From positions 682,001 to 746,000 of the forward strand of contig NZ_JAAOZB010000002.1 in the NCBI RefSeq assembly GCF_011761265.1: a stretch of 64,000 nucleotides of DNA, in the 5' to 3' direction. A program made the position numbers and the translations under genes. Source of the DNA: Microbacterium halimionae (GTDB taxonomy: Bacteria > Actinomycetota > Actinomycetes > Actinomycetales > Microbacteriaceae). The notes under the pieces are model-generated. The model was given only the letters and a program-made list of their open reading frames with translations, was not told the origin of the DNA and ran no database searches. The number at the start of each line of letters is the position of its first letter. Position 1 is the stretch's first letter. Positions 25,607 to 34,564 of this stretch are shown here, piece after piece.

Positions 25607-28600
25607 ATGTACCTGAAGAGCCTCACGCTCAAAGGGTTCAAGTCGTTCGCGCAGCCCACGACTTTCGCGCTTGAGACCGGAGTGACATGCATCGTCGGGC
25701 CTAACGGCTCGGGCAAGTCAAACGTCGTTGATGCCCTTGCTTGGGTCATGGGCGAACAGGCAGTGAAGACGCTGCGTGGCGGCAAGATGGAAGACGTTAT
25801 CTTTGCCGGAACGTCGACTCGTGGACCACTCGGTCGTGCTGAGGTCCAACTCACCATCGATAACTCCGACGGCGCGCTACCGATTGAATACGCCGAAGTA
25901 ACTATCAGCCGCACTCTTTTTCGAAACGGAGCGAGCGAGTACGCCATCAACGGCGATACGTGTCGCCTCCTCGATGTGCAGGAGCTTCTTAGCGACTCTG
26001 GCCTCGGCCGCGAGATGCACGTCATCGTCGGGCAGGGCAGACTCGATACAGTTTTGCAGGCCACCCCTGAAGACCGCCGTGGCTTCATCGAAGAAGCCGC
26101 GGGCATCTTGAAGCACCGACGTCGCAAAGAGAAGACGATGCGGAAGCTCCAGGCGATGGAGGGAAACCTCACGAGGTTGAGCGACCTCGCTGGGGAGCTC
26201 AGACGTCAGCTGAAGCCACTTGGGCGGCAAGCAGAGGTCGCACGAGAAGCCGCGACGATTGCAGCCGAGGTCCGTGATGCCAAGGCGCGCTTGTTTGCTG
26301 ACGAACTCGTGACGCTTCGTAGCCAGCTTGGTGCGTATGCGAGCAGTGAACAGGAGAGACATACGGAACGCCTTGTGCTGCAGACGCAAGCTGACGAATT
26401 TCGAACTCGTATTGCGGCGCTTGAAGCGCGGCAGCGATCGGAGGCCGTCGATGAGGCCCGTGGAGTCTCTTTTGCACTCGAACGCGTGCAAGAACGCCTG
26501 CGAGGGCTTTATTCGCTGACAGGCCAGCGACTTGCTCTCCTCGGTAACGATGACGATGCGCTGATAGATCCTGTGACCGTGACTCCACGCGATATCGATG
26601 ATGCTAGAGGGGAAATCGACGCTGTTGCGGCAGGTCTTGGCGCTGCGCAGGATGCTGCAGCCGCTGCGGGACGAGAGGTCATCAAATCGCGGGCTGAGCT
26701 TGATGCGCTCGACTCCGATATTGCGGCGCAAAGCGCGCTCGTTTCGGAGCACGACATGAAGCTGACTGCGCTTCGCGGGTCGGCGGAATCCGCCGCTTCG
26801 ACGCTCGCGGCAGTTCGCCAGGGTGTCGAACGACAGCAGACCGCGCTAGACGCGGCGCTGATTCGTCGGGCTGAGGCCGAGGAAGCACTCGCGGGTGTCG
26901 AACCTACATTGACGCCAGAGGAGTCGACGGCAGCGCTTGCCGCCGATTATGAGAATACTCAGCGGCTTGCGACCGAGGCTGAGAACGATGTTTCGGGAAT
27001 GCGGGAGCGCCTTCACTCCGCCGAACGAGAGGTAGAGGCTCTCACTGCTCAAACGGCAGCGCTTGGACGCGCCCTTGATGTGCGAAACGGTGCGACTGCC
27101 CTCGTCGGAACAGGCGGACCCGGAATTCGTGGCTTGGTTGGAGACGCCCTACAGGTCCGCTCAGGATATGAAGCGGCTATCGCTGCAGCGCTTGGTCCCT
27201 TGGCTGAAGGTGCACTTGTCGATACCTACGACGACGCGTTTGCGGCTGCCGCCAAAGCGCGGGATTCGGACTCTGGGGTTGTCGATATTGTGATTGCGAC
27301 TGCACAATCGAACGACGTTGACCTACCCACGGGTCATGGGCTTATTGCAGCAACAGACGTTGTGACGGCACCGTCCGGCGTGAAAGGCCTCCTTTCCCAC
27401 GTTCTGATCGCCGACGATCTCGATGATGCTCGTTCCGCCTTTTCTCGGAACGGCAGCGTGATCGATCATTTGCTCACTGTGGTGACGAGAGCAGGTGAAG
27501 TAACGACTGCCTTCTTGCTGCGCGCGGGATCGGGAGCTGGGCAGTCTCGACTTGAACTCGCAGCAGAGCGCGATAGTGCGACCGAGCGCCTCGCCGACGT
27601 GAGGGTGATTGCCGACGCGCTGCGGGACGCCCTCGTCGAGCGAACCCAAGACTTGCAGTCTGCCCGCCAGCGCACGAAACGAGCCCTCGAGACGCTTCGA
27701 GCGAATGATGCGGCCCTCGCGGCTCATGCCGAAAAAGTCAACCGCGCCACAGTGCGGCACGAGTCGGCTGTGGCTGAGTGCGAGCGACTCGCGACAGGTC
27801 TGCAGCAAGCGCAGAGTGCCGTCGAGGATGCTGAAGCTGGAGCGAGAGCAAGCCAGGATCGACTGAATGCCGCGCTCGAAGCGCCCCGTCCGATTCTCGA
27901 CGTGTCGGCCCGCGACGGGATGCTTGCGCGCCTCGAGTCAGCGCGGGACACCGAGATGCGTGCAAGGCTCGACGTCGAGACGCTTCGTGAGCGCATCCGC
28001 GCCGAAGAAGCCCGCGTTGTGGCGCTTGAGCGCCAGCGCGAACGGGAACAGGCGGCGGCAGCCGAGGCGGCCCGCAAAGCCGTCATCAGGCGTGGGCAGC
28101 GTGCACGTGCCGAAAACGTCGCAGCGCAGCTTCCACCGTTGCTTGATTCGGTGGACCGATCAGTGTCTCAGTCCCGAGTGGAGCTTGCGACGGCGGAACA
28201 GGCTCGGACCGCGCTCACCGCCGAGCTTGATGGGCTTCGGCAACAGGATGCCGCCATTCGCGAACGACTCGCGAGGCTCACTGAGAGCGTCCATGGCCTC
28301 GAGATGAGTATTCACGAGAAGAAGCTGCACGTCACGAGCTTGCTGGAGCGGGTTGCGTCTGAACTGAGCCTCGATGAAAACATTCTTGTCGCAGAATACG
28401 CGCCATCCGGGCCAGAAACGACGGATGAAGCAGCGGAGGCTGCATCGGAGCCTTTTGACCGGGCCGCCCAGCAAAAGCGACTACGCGAGGCTGAGCGAAA
28501 GCTCGCACAGCTCGGCCGAGTCAATCCGCTCGCGCTCGAAGAATTCGCCGCGTTGGAGCAGCGCCACGCCTTTCTCACCGAGCAGCTCAACGACCTCGCA

Positions 28601-29119
28601 GAGACCCGCAAAGATCTCATGACGATCATCGATGAACTTGATGAGCGGATGCAGACGATTTTCTTGGCCGCGTTCGAAGATACGAAGGCCGCTTTCGCGG
28701 AGATCTTTCCGATTCTCTTTCCCGGCGGTACCGGTCATATTGCGTTGACCGCGCCGGATGACCTTCTCAACACCGGAATAGAGGTCGCGGTGCGTCCCGC
28801 AGGTAAGAAGATCGAGAGGCTGTCGCTCCTGTCGGGAGGCGAGCGGTCGCTCGCGGCGGTCGCTCTTCTCGTCGCGATCTTCACGGCTCGCCCGAGCCCG
28901 TTCTACATCCTCGATGAGGTTGAGGCCGCGCTTGATGACGCGAACCTCGGGCGCCTTCTCGCGATCTTCGAAAAACTCCGCGAAAACAGCCAATTGATCG
29001 TCATCACTCACCAGAAACGCACCATGGAGATTGCAGACGCGCTCTACGGCGTCTCCATGCGGCAAGACGGCGTATCGGCTGTCGTCGGACAGCGCGTACG
29101 CGAGGCCGCGGCTTCGTGA
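25607..29119 (+). CDS. smc: Chromosome segregation protein SMC
   Basis: 1170 residues. The N-terminal ATPase half carries Walker A GPNGSGKSNVVDALAWVMGE (residues 31-50). Two long coiled coils flank a hinge around residues 505-620 (GPGIRGLVGDALQVRSGYEA). The C-terminal half has the ABC signature LSGGERSLAAVALL near 1075 and Walker B FYILDEVEAALDD near 1100. With ScpA/ScpB it compacts and segregates chromosomes. Start at ATG 25607, twelve bases after AAAGGGACA. The following ftsY starts 27 bases downstream with its own promoter. Confidence 0.96.
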   Translation: MYLKSLTLKGFKSFAQPTTFALETGVTCIVGPNGSGKSNVVDALAWVMGEQAVKTLRGGKMEDVIFAGTSTRGPLGRAEVQLTIDNSDGALPIEYAEVTISRTLFRNGASEYAINGDTCRLLDVQELLSDSGLGREMHVIVGQGRLDTVLQATPEDRRGFIEEAAGILKHRRRKEKTMRKLQAMEGNLTRLSDLAGELRRQLKPLGRQAEVAREAATIAAEVRDAKARLFADELVTLRSQLGAYASSEQERHTERLVLQTQADEFRTRIAALEARQRSEAVDEARGVSFALERVQERLRGLYSLTGQRLALLGNDDDALIDPVTVTPRDIDDARGEIDAVAAGLGAAQDAAAAAGREVIKSRAELDALDSDIAAQSALVSEHDMKLTALRGSAESAASTLAAVRQGVERQQTALDAALIRRAEAEEALAGVEPTLTPEESTAALAADYENTQRLATEAENDVSGMRERLHSAEREVEALTAQTAALGRALDVRNGATALVGTGGPGIRGLVGDALQVRSGYEAAIAAALGPLAEGALVDTYDDAFAAAAKARDSDSGVVDIVIATAQSNDVDLPTGHGLIAATDVVTAPSGVKGLLSHVLIADDLDDARSAFSRNGSVIDHLLTVVTRAGEVTTAFLLRAGSGAGQSRLELAAERDSATERLADVRVIADALRDALVERTQDLQSARQRTKRALETLRANDAALAAHAEKVNRATVRHESAVAECERLATGLQQAQSAVEDAEAGARASQDRLNAALEAPRPILDVSARDGMLARLESARDTEMRARLDVETLRERIRAEEARVVALERQREREQAAAAEAARKAVIRRGQRARAENVAAQLPPLLDSVDRSVSQSRVELATAEQARTALTAELDGLRQQDAAIRERLARLTESVHGLEMSIHEKKLHVTSLLERVASELSLDENILVAEYAPSGPETTDEAAEAASEPFDRAAQQKRLREAERKLAQLGRVNPLALEEFAALEQRHAFLTEQLNDLAETRKDLMTIIDELDERMQTIFLAAFEDTKAAFAEIFPILFPGGTGHIALTAPDDLLNTGIEVAVRPAGKKIERLSLLSGGERSLAAVALLVAIFTARPSPFYILDEVEAALDDANLGRLLAIFEKLRENSQLIVITHQKRTMEIADALYGVSMRQDGVSAVVGQRVREAAAS

Positions 29120-29133
29120 GCCCAAACGCACTC

Positions 29134-29139
29134 TAGGCT
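29134..29139 (+). promoter_or_regulatory. -10 element of ftsY (leaderless)
   Basis: TAGGCT ends six bases before the ATG at 29146; no ribosome binding site lies between. Confidence 0.5.
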
Positions 29140-29145
29140 GGAACC

Positions 29146-30018
29146 ATGGCGGAGAAGTCTTGGTCGCTCGGCCGCGCACTGCGTGGCATGTTTGTGAGAC
29201 CTGTGATCGATGAAACGACGTGGGAGGACTTGGAGACGGCGCTTCTAACAGCCGATTTCGGTCCCGACATCACCGAGCGCATCGTGGATGAGCTGCGGGA
29301 GAAGGTCGAGCGTTTCCGCACGACAGATCCCAAAGATCTTCAACGGATGCTGCGCGAGACGCTGGAGGAGCACTTCGCGAAGTTCGATACCACGCTCCGG
29401 CTCAGCGAACGCCCGGCTGTCGTTCTCGTTGTTGGAGTCAACGGCGTCGGTAAGACGACAACGATCGGTAAATTCGCGAAGTTCCTCCAGGGCTATGGCC
29501 GTTCGGTTGTCGTCGGCGCGGCCGATACGTTTCGCGCCGCCGCGGTCGACCAGCTCGCGACGTGGGCCGAGCGCGGGGGAGCGGCGATCACTCGCCCGCA
29601 GCACGAGGGTCAAGATCCGGCATCCGTAGCTTTTCAAACCGTCGAATATGCCAAGAGCACCGGTACTGAGATTGTTTTGATCGACACCGCAGGACGCCTC
29701 CACACCAAGGGCGGTCTGATGGACGAACTTGGCAAGATTCGTCGTGTCGTAGAAAAGCAGGCCCCCATCAGTGAGGTCCTTCTCGTGTTGGACGCAACGA
29801 CCGGTCAAAATGGCGTTATGCAGGCTCAAGCATTTCTCGAGCACGCCGGAGTTACCGGTCTCGTGCTGACGAAGCTCGACGGATCTGCGAAGGGTGGGTT
29901 TGTTCTCGCCGTGCAGGAACGAACCGGAATTCCGGTCAAGCTTTTGGGTCAAGGTGAGGGAATCGGTGACCTGACAGGCTTCACCCCCCACGTCTTTGTT
30001 GCGTCGCTCGTTGACTGA
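29146..30018 (+). CDS. ftsY: Signal recognition particle receptor FtsY
   Basis: 290 residues, NG domain only; the acidic A domain of E. coli FtsY is absent, as often in short actinobacterial versions. The N domain (RALRGMFVRPVIDETTWEDL) leads into the GTPase: GVNGVGKTTTIGKFAKF, DTFRAAAVDQL, IDTAGRLHTKGGLMDEL, TKLDGSAKGGFVL and LLGQGEGIGDLTGF. It docks SRP-ribosome complexes at the membrane. Its partner Ffh is encoded 3 kb downstream. A -10 box just upstream suggests a leaderless message. Confidence 0.95.
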   Translation: MAEKSWSLGRALRGMFVRPVIDETTWEDLETALLTADFGPDITERIVDELREKVERFRTTDPKDLQRMLRETLEEHFAKFDTTLRLSERPAVVLVVGVNGVGKTTTIGKFAKFLQGYGRSVVVGAADTFRAAAVDQLATWAERGGAAITRPQHEGQDPASVAFQTVEYAKSTGTEIVLIDTAGRLHTKGGLMDELGKIRRVVEKQAPISEVLLVLDATTGQNGVMQAQAFLEHAGVTGLVLTKLDGSAKGGFVLAVQERTGIPVKLLGQGEGIGDLTGFTPHVFVASLVD

Positions 30019-30089
30019 TTTTTGATACTGGCGCCTCTTCTCGGCGCATTGACCTATCGCCGCGGCGATACTGCTGGTTTTATGGAGGT

Positions 30090-30590
30090 ATGACCATCGA
30101 GCACGACTATTTCGGGCTTCTCGAATCCGGACCCGACGGATCGATCTTTTGGTCGGAAACAGTGGAGTTCGCCGATCAGAGTGTGACGGTCGACCTCACG
30201 GCGCCCGATCAAGAAGATGTGTCCATCGACGCCCTGGATGTTGCCGCAGCGATGATTTCAGCACTCGAAGACATTGATATGCGTGCTCGCAATGCGATGG
30301 TGACTGAGCTTGACGATCGCACGAGCGAAGTGACGGAGTACATCCTGCAGCAGCAAGCGGAGCGCGGCGATGAGATTGAAGGCCTGCTCGTTGACATCTC
30401 TGGAGACGTGCACGTTGACGTTATCCGGTCGCTTCAGCTGATGAGCATGACGATTCTTGCTGATGAACTCGGGGGCTCGGACCCGTTCGCTGTCTTGGAA
30501 TACGCGCTCGACCCGGATGCCACCGATGACGTGCTGCTTGTCAACCTTGACTCGACCGCGCAAGTTCAGTCGGTCACGAGCGCGGAGTAA
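30090..30590 (+). CDS. DUF2004-like conserved hypothetical protein
   Basis: 166 residues, acidic, no signal peptide or membrane helix. It opens with EHDYFGLLESGPDGSIFWSE and carries a mixed alpha/beta pattern (DISGDVHVDVIRSLQLMSMT) typical of proteins annotated as DUF2004 in Microbacteriaceae. TGGAGGT sits two bases before the ATG. It stands alone between ftsY and the convergent lipA. The role is unknown. Confidence 0.65.
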   Translation: MTIEHDYFGLLESGPDGSIFWSETVEFADQSVTVDLTAPDQEDVSIDALDVAAAMISALEDIDMRARNAMVTELDDRTSEVTEYILQQQAERGDEIEGLLVDISGDVHVDVIRSLQLMSMTILADELGGSDPFAVLEYALDPDATDDVLLVNLDSTAQVQSVTSAE

Positions 30591-30591
30591 C

Positions 30592-31632
30592 TCAGACCGC
30601 CTGCGCGAAACCGTGATCTGTGGCGGCGATCTCTGATGCGAGGTGGCCGAGGTGCGCAGATATTTGATGGCCTTTAGACTCCATCGATTGCGCCCAAAGT
30701 CGACCCGCACGGTAAGACGAGCGCACGAGCGGGCCCGCCAATACCCCGAGGAAGCCGATCCGCTCCGCTTCTTCCTTGAATTCAACGAATTCAGCTGGCT
30801 TCACCCATCGCGACACTGGGAGATGACGCGGTGATGGCCGCAGGTACTGAGTGATCGTGATGATGTCGGTTCCGGCCTCGCGCAGATCGTGAAGTGCTGA
30901 GACAACCTCGTGTGGCTCCTCGCCCATGCCCAAGATCAAATTCGACTTTGTGATGAGCCGTTCTTCTCGGGCTGCGGTCAATACGCCGAGCGAACGGTCG
31001 TAGCGAAACGCTGGCCGAATGCGTTTGAAAATTCGCGGCACCGTTTCGACGTTGTGGGCAAATACCTCGGGGCGCGAATCAAAGACGGTCTTCAGCTGGG
31101 AAGGGTTTCCGCTGAAGTCGGTGGCGAGAAGCTCGACACCAGTGTGTGGATTTTCGGCGTGAATTCGGCGGACTGTTTCGGCGTGGAGCCACGCCCCACC
31201 GTCATCGAGGTCGTCGCGTGCGACACCCGTCACGGTTGCGTACCTCAGCTGCATTCGGGCGACGCTTTCGGCCACTCGGTGCGGCTCGTCCTTGTCGTAA
31301 TCATCCGGCTTTCCGGTATCGATCTGACAGAAGTCGCAACGTCGAGTGCACTGTGAGCCGCCAATGAGAAACGTGGCTTCGCGGTCTTCCCAGCATTCGT
31401 AGATGTTGGGGCACCCTGCTTCTTGGCACACGGTGTGCAGCCCCTCGTCTTTAACGAGCGCCTGCAGAGCTGAGTACTCCGGTCCCATTTTTGCGCGAGT
31501 CTTTATCCAGTCGGGCTTCCGCTCAATGGGCGTCTGGGCGTTTCGCACCTCAAGGCGGAGGAGACGCCGCTCGCCGTGGTTCGTCGCGGCGGAACTCGCC
31601 GAAGGCTGCGAACCGATCGCGCAGCCGCTCAT
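30592..31632 (-). CDS. lipA: Lipoyl synthase
   Basis: 346 residues, radical-SAM. It inserts two sulfurs into protein-bound octanoyl groups to make lipoate. Both [4Fe-4S] sites are visible: the auxiliary cluster ligands in [12 protein letters not shown] near residue 69 and the radical-SAM motif CTRRCDFC near residue 95. The C-terminal RSSYRAG holds the Ser that ligates the auxiliary cluster. The start codon overlaps the end of lipB by four bases, so lipB-lipA are coupled, joining octanoyl transfer and sulfur insertion. Confidence 0.96.
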   Translation of the reverse strand: MSGCAIGSQPSASSAATNHGERRLLRLEVRNAQTPIERKPDWIKTRAKMGPEYSALQALVKDEGLHTVCQEAGCPNIYECWEDREATFLIGGSQCTRRCDFCQIDTGKPDDYDKDEPHRVAESVARMQLRYATVTGVARDDLDDGGAWLHAETVRRIHAENPHTGVELLATDFSGNPSQLKTVFDSRPEVFAHNVETVPRIFKRIRPAFRYDRSLGVLTAAREERLITKSNLILGMGEEPHEVVSALHDLREAGTDIITITQYLRPSPRHLPVSRWVKPAEFVEFKEEAERIGFLGVLAGPLVRSSYRAGRLWAQSMESKGHQISAHLGHLASEIAATDHGFAQAV

Positions 31633-32267
31633 GCTGCGATCCCGGCGTACTGCGCTTCAAAGCTGGCGCTCACGGCGCCGCACAGATCGTGCGGGCGGAC
31701 AGTGCGACCGAGAACATCGCTGATGGTCGTCACCCCGGCATCCGTTATGCCACAGGGAATGATTTCTGCGAATCCAGAAAGAGTGTTGTTGCAGTTGACG
31801 GCGAAGCCGTGCATGGTGACCCCTTTTTCGACGCGGACGCCGATCGCGGCAATTTTGTCTTGCGAGCCCGGGCGACCCACCCACACTCCGCTTCGACCAG
31901 GCACTTGACAGCCATCGATGTTGACCGTCTTCAGCGCGTCGATAATGATGTTTTCTAGTCGCCGAACGTGAGCTACGACGTCTACGGGCTCTGGAAGCCG
32001 CATGATTGGATATCCCACGAGCTGTCCGGGACCATGCCAGGTGATCTTTCCCCCGCGATCGACATCGATGACCTCAGTGCCATCCGTCGGTCGTTCCTCT
32101 GGCTGTGTCCGTGTGCCAGCCGTATACACCGCTTCGTGTTCGAGAAGGATGAGCGTGTCAGCGCGTTCGCGCGCGACGACGGAGGAGTGCAAGCGACGCT
32201 GAAGCTCCCATCCGTTGGCATACGGCACGTAGTCCGGAGCGAGTCCAGCTATCAAAATATCCATCAT
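31629..32267 (-). CDS. lipB: Octanoyltransferase LipB
   Basis: 212 residues. It moves octanoyl from acyl carrier protein to lipoyl domains. The signature [18 protein letters not shown] and the catalytic Cys region [21 protein letters not shown] with the preceding Lys ([13 protein letters not shown]) are present. Two adjacent ATGs (32267 and 32264) are possible; AAGG precedes the first. Divergent from the tetR-family gene with an 84-base gap holding an inverted repeat. Confidence 0.95.
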   Translation of the reverse strand: MMDILIAGLAPDYVPYANGWELQRRLHSSVVARERADTLILLEHEAVYTAGTRTQPEERPTDGTEVIDVDRGGKITWHGPGQLVGYPIMRLPEPVDVVAHVRRLENIIIDALKTVNIDGCQVPGRSGVWVGRPGSQDKIAAIGVRVEKGVTMHGFAVNCNNTLSGFAEIIPCGITDAGVTTISDVLGRTVRPHDLCGAVSASFEAQYAGIAA

Positions 32268-32286
32268 GGCTGCCTTGGAAAAAAGG

Positions 32287-32309
32287 ATTGTTGTATTGAG
32301 TGCAACAAT
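32287..32309. promoter_or_regulatory. Inverted repeat, candidate TetR operator
   Basis: ATTGTTG (32287-32293) and CAACAAT (32303-32309) are exact inverse copies separated by nine bases, in the divergent lipB/tetR gap. Such sites beside TetR-family genes usually bind the regulator. The stretch is more A+T-rich than its surroundings. Confidence 0.5.
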
Positions 32310-32351
32310 AGTGATCTCCGTCTAGATAAGCCAGCATCGTAGGCTGAGCGC

Positions 32352-32921
32352 ATGGTGAATTTCTCGCGCTCTGGTCGTCCTCGGGCGTCTTCCCCCGCTG
32401 AGATATCCGAGGCCGCCTGCGAACTCTTTCTCGAGCAGGGATACGACCGCACATCAATCTCACAAATCGCGCAACGTGCGGGCGTCAGCCGATCGAGCTT
32501 TTTCAACTACTTTGCTTCGAAGGCGGATGTGCTGTGGTCGGGCTTGGACGAGCGAATCGAAACGCTCGCGTTGCAGCTAAGAAATGGTTCTCCCGAGGAT
32601 GCCTTTTTGCGAGTTCGTAGCCATATCGCAGGAATTGCAACCGACTTCACCCCCGACAGCCTTGCGCTGGCTTTGGTGAATGCAGAGGCGATGGGCCTTT
32701 CTGCGGAGCTCGAACGAGACGCGGCGCTCCGCCAAGCGCGAATCGGGGCACTCGTGGCAGAGCAGCTTCACCGCGCAGGTATCGACGAACTCATCGCCAG
32801 CGTGCGTGGTGCAGCCTACGGCGGAGCGGTACTTGCCGCGCTGAGAGCCTGGGCCGCCGCCGGGGCGGGCCGTACCTCGCTCACTGACGTTCTCAGACGC
32901 GCTCTTTCCGCGGCAAAGTAG
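32352..32921 (+). CDS. TetR/AcrR-family transcriptional regulator
   Basis: 189 residues. The N-terminal helix-turn-helix is typical: EISEAACELFLEQGYDRTSI, then SQIAQRAGVSRSSFFNYFASKADVLW. The C-terminal ligand-binding domain is all helical without a recognisable subtype. The adjacent inverted repeat suggests autoregulation and possibly control of lipB-lipA, but TetR regulators often act elsewhere. A TAGGCT six bases before the ATG at 32352 is compatible with a leaderless message. Confidence 0.85.
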   Translation: MVNFSRSGRPRASSPAEISEAACELFLEQGYDRTSISQIAQRAGVSRSSFFNYFASKADVLWSGLDERIETLALQLRNGSPEDAFLRVRSHIAGIATDFTPDSLALALVNAEAMGLSAELERDAALRQARIGALVAEQLHRAGIDELIASVRGAAYGGAVLAALRAWAAAGAGRTSLTDVLRRALSAAK

Positions 32922-32985
32922 CCGCTCAGTAGAAAACCTTTTGAGCGTTGCGTGGCGAGGTATCCGCCCTTGCCTCCCGCTCGCG

Positions 32986-32991
32986 TAAACT
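32986..32991 (+). promoter_or_regulatory. -10 element of ffh (near-leaderless)
   Basis: TAAACT ends nine bases before the ATG at 33001; the identical TAAACTTGC occurs before trmD. Confidence 0.45.
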
Positions 32992-33000
32992 TGCTGCATC

Positions 33001-34554
33001 ATGGCGACATTCGGCACTCTTTCCGACAGGCTCACCGAGACCTTCCGCAACCTCCGCACGAAAGGCAAGCTTTCTCCCGCGGATGTTGACGGCACGGTCC
33101 GCGAGATCCGGCGCGCGCTGCTAGACGCAGACGTCGCGCTGCCGGTGGTGAAAGACTTCACAGCGAAAGTTCGCGAGCGGGCTCTCGGCGATGAGGTGAG
33201 CCGGGCGCTGAATCCAGCGCAGCAGGTCGTGCAAATCGTCAACGAAGAGCTCGTCGCGATTCTTGGTGGCGAGCAGCGCCGACTGCAATTCGCAAAGAAC
33301 CCCCCGACGGTGATCATGCTGGCGGGATTGCAAGGTTCGGGTAAGACCACGTTTGCGGGCAAGCTCGCGAGACTTCTCGAAAAAGATGGCCACACCCCAC
33401 TTCTGATCGCGGCTGACTTGCAGCGGCCCAACGCCGTCAACCAACTCCAGGTTGTCGCTGAGCGCGCCGGTGCTGCTGTCTACGCACCTGAGCCAGGTAA
33501 CGGCGTCGGTGACCCGGTAAAGGTCGCCAAAGAGGGCGTTGAGTACGCCAAGCGGCACCAGCACGACACCGTGATCATCGACACCGCGGGCCGGCTCGGT
33601 GTCGATGCCGAACTCATGAAGCAAGCCTCCGACATCCGCCGGGTGACCTCGCCCGACGAAGTGCTTTTCGTGATAGACGCGATGATCGGTCAGGACGCCG
33701 TTAACACCGCGAAAGCCTTCCAAGAGGGCGTAGATTTCACAGGTGTCGTGCTCTCGAAGCTCGATGGCGACGCGCGAGGTGGCGCTGCACTTTCGGTAGC
33801 CTCCGTCACAGGTCGACCAATCATCTACGCGTCGACCGGTGAAGGCCTCGAAGATCTGGAGCCTTTCCACCCAGACCGCATGGCGAGCCGCATTCTCGAC
33901 CTCGGCGACATCCTGACCCTCATCGAACAAGCCCAGCAGGCATTCGATGAAGACGAAGCGATGAAGGTCGCCGAGAAGCTTGCGACTGAGCAGTTCACTC
34001 TCGAAGATTTTCTTGAGCAAATGCAGCAGCTCAAGAAGATGGGCTCCATGAAGAAGATGCTCGGCATGCTGCCGGGCATGGGGCAAATGAAGCAGCAGAT
34101 CGACAACTTCGACGAGCGAGAGATTGACCGAACCGAGGCAATCATCCGCTCTATGACGCCGGGCGAGCGCCGGAGCCCAAAGCTTCTTAACGGGTCACGA
34201 CGTCTGCGTATTGCGCGCGGTTCAGGTATGACGGTGACCGATGTCAACCAGCTCGTGCAGCGCTTCGAGCAGGCAGCAAAGATGATGAAGACAGTGGCGC
34301 GCGGCGGTGTCCCCAACATGCCGGGCATGGGTGCGATGGGAAAGCCAGGAGCCTCGAGCAAGCGTGGCAAACAGCAGAAGGCGAAGGGCTCGCGGTCGGG
34401 AAATCCTGCGAAGCGCGCTGCTGAGAATTCGGGTATCACGGCGACGGCAGAACAGAGTGCACCAACCGGTTCGGGCTTTGGTCTGGGTGCAAAGGGTGCT
34501 GCTCCGAGCGAAGCCGATCTTGCCGAGTTACAGAAGCTTCTCGGTAAGCCGTAG
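33001..34554 (+). CDS. ffh: Signal recognition particle protein Ffh
   Basis: 517 residues. N domain, then the GTPase with LAGLQGSGKTTFAGKLA, DLQRPNAVNQL, IDTAGRLGVDAELM, SKLDGDARGGAAL and STGEGLEDLEPFHPDRMASR. The methionine-rich M domain follows (MKKMLGMLPGMGQMKQQ, RRLRIARGSGMTVTDVN), which binds 4.5S RNA and signal sequences. A Gly/Lys-rich C-terminal extension (about residues 440-517) is longer than in E. coli. It converges on the GCS2-family gene with ten bases between stops. The 4.5S RNA gene is not visible in this window. Confidence 0.96.
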   Translation: MATFGTLSDRLTETFRNLRTKGKLSPADVDGTVREIRRALLDADVALPVVKDFTAKVRERALGDEVSRALNPAQQVVQIVNEELVAILGGEQRRLQFAKNPPTVIMLAGLQGSGKTTFAGKLARLLEKDGHTPLLIAADLQRPNAVNQLQVVAERAGAAVYAPEPGNGVGDPVKVAKEGVEYAKRHQHDTVIIDTAGRLGVDAELMKQASDIRRVTSPDEVLFVIDAMIGQDAVNTAKAFQEGVDFTGVVLSKLDGDARGGAALSVASVTGRPIIYASTGEGLEDLEPFHPDRMASRILDLGDILTLIEQAQQAFDEDEAMKVAEKLATEQFTLEDFLEQMQQLKKMGSMKKMLGMLPGMGQMKQQIDNFDEREIDRTEAIIRSMTPGERRSPKLLNGSRRLRIARGSGMTVTDVNQLVQRFEQAAKMMKTVARGGVPNMPGMGAMGKPGASSKRGKQQKAKGSRSGNPAKRAAENSGITATAEQSAPTGSGFGLGAKGAAPSEADLAELQKLLGKP

Positions 34555-34564
34555 CGCCTGGCGT

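Noticed and set aside
33121..34086. 321-codon antisense frame opposite ffh
   Set aside because: Shadow of the ffh reading frame; no recognisable domain or start signal.
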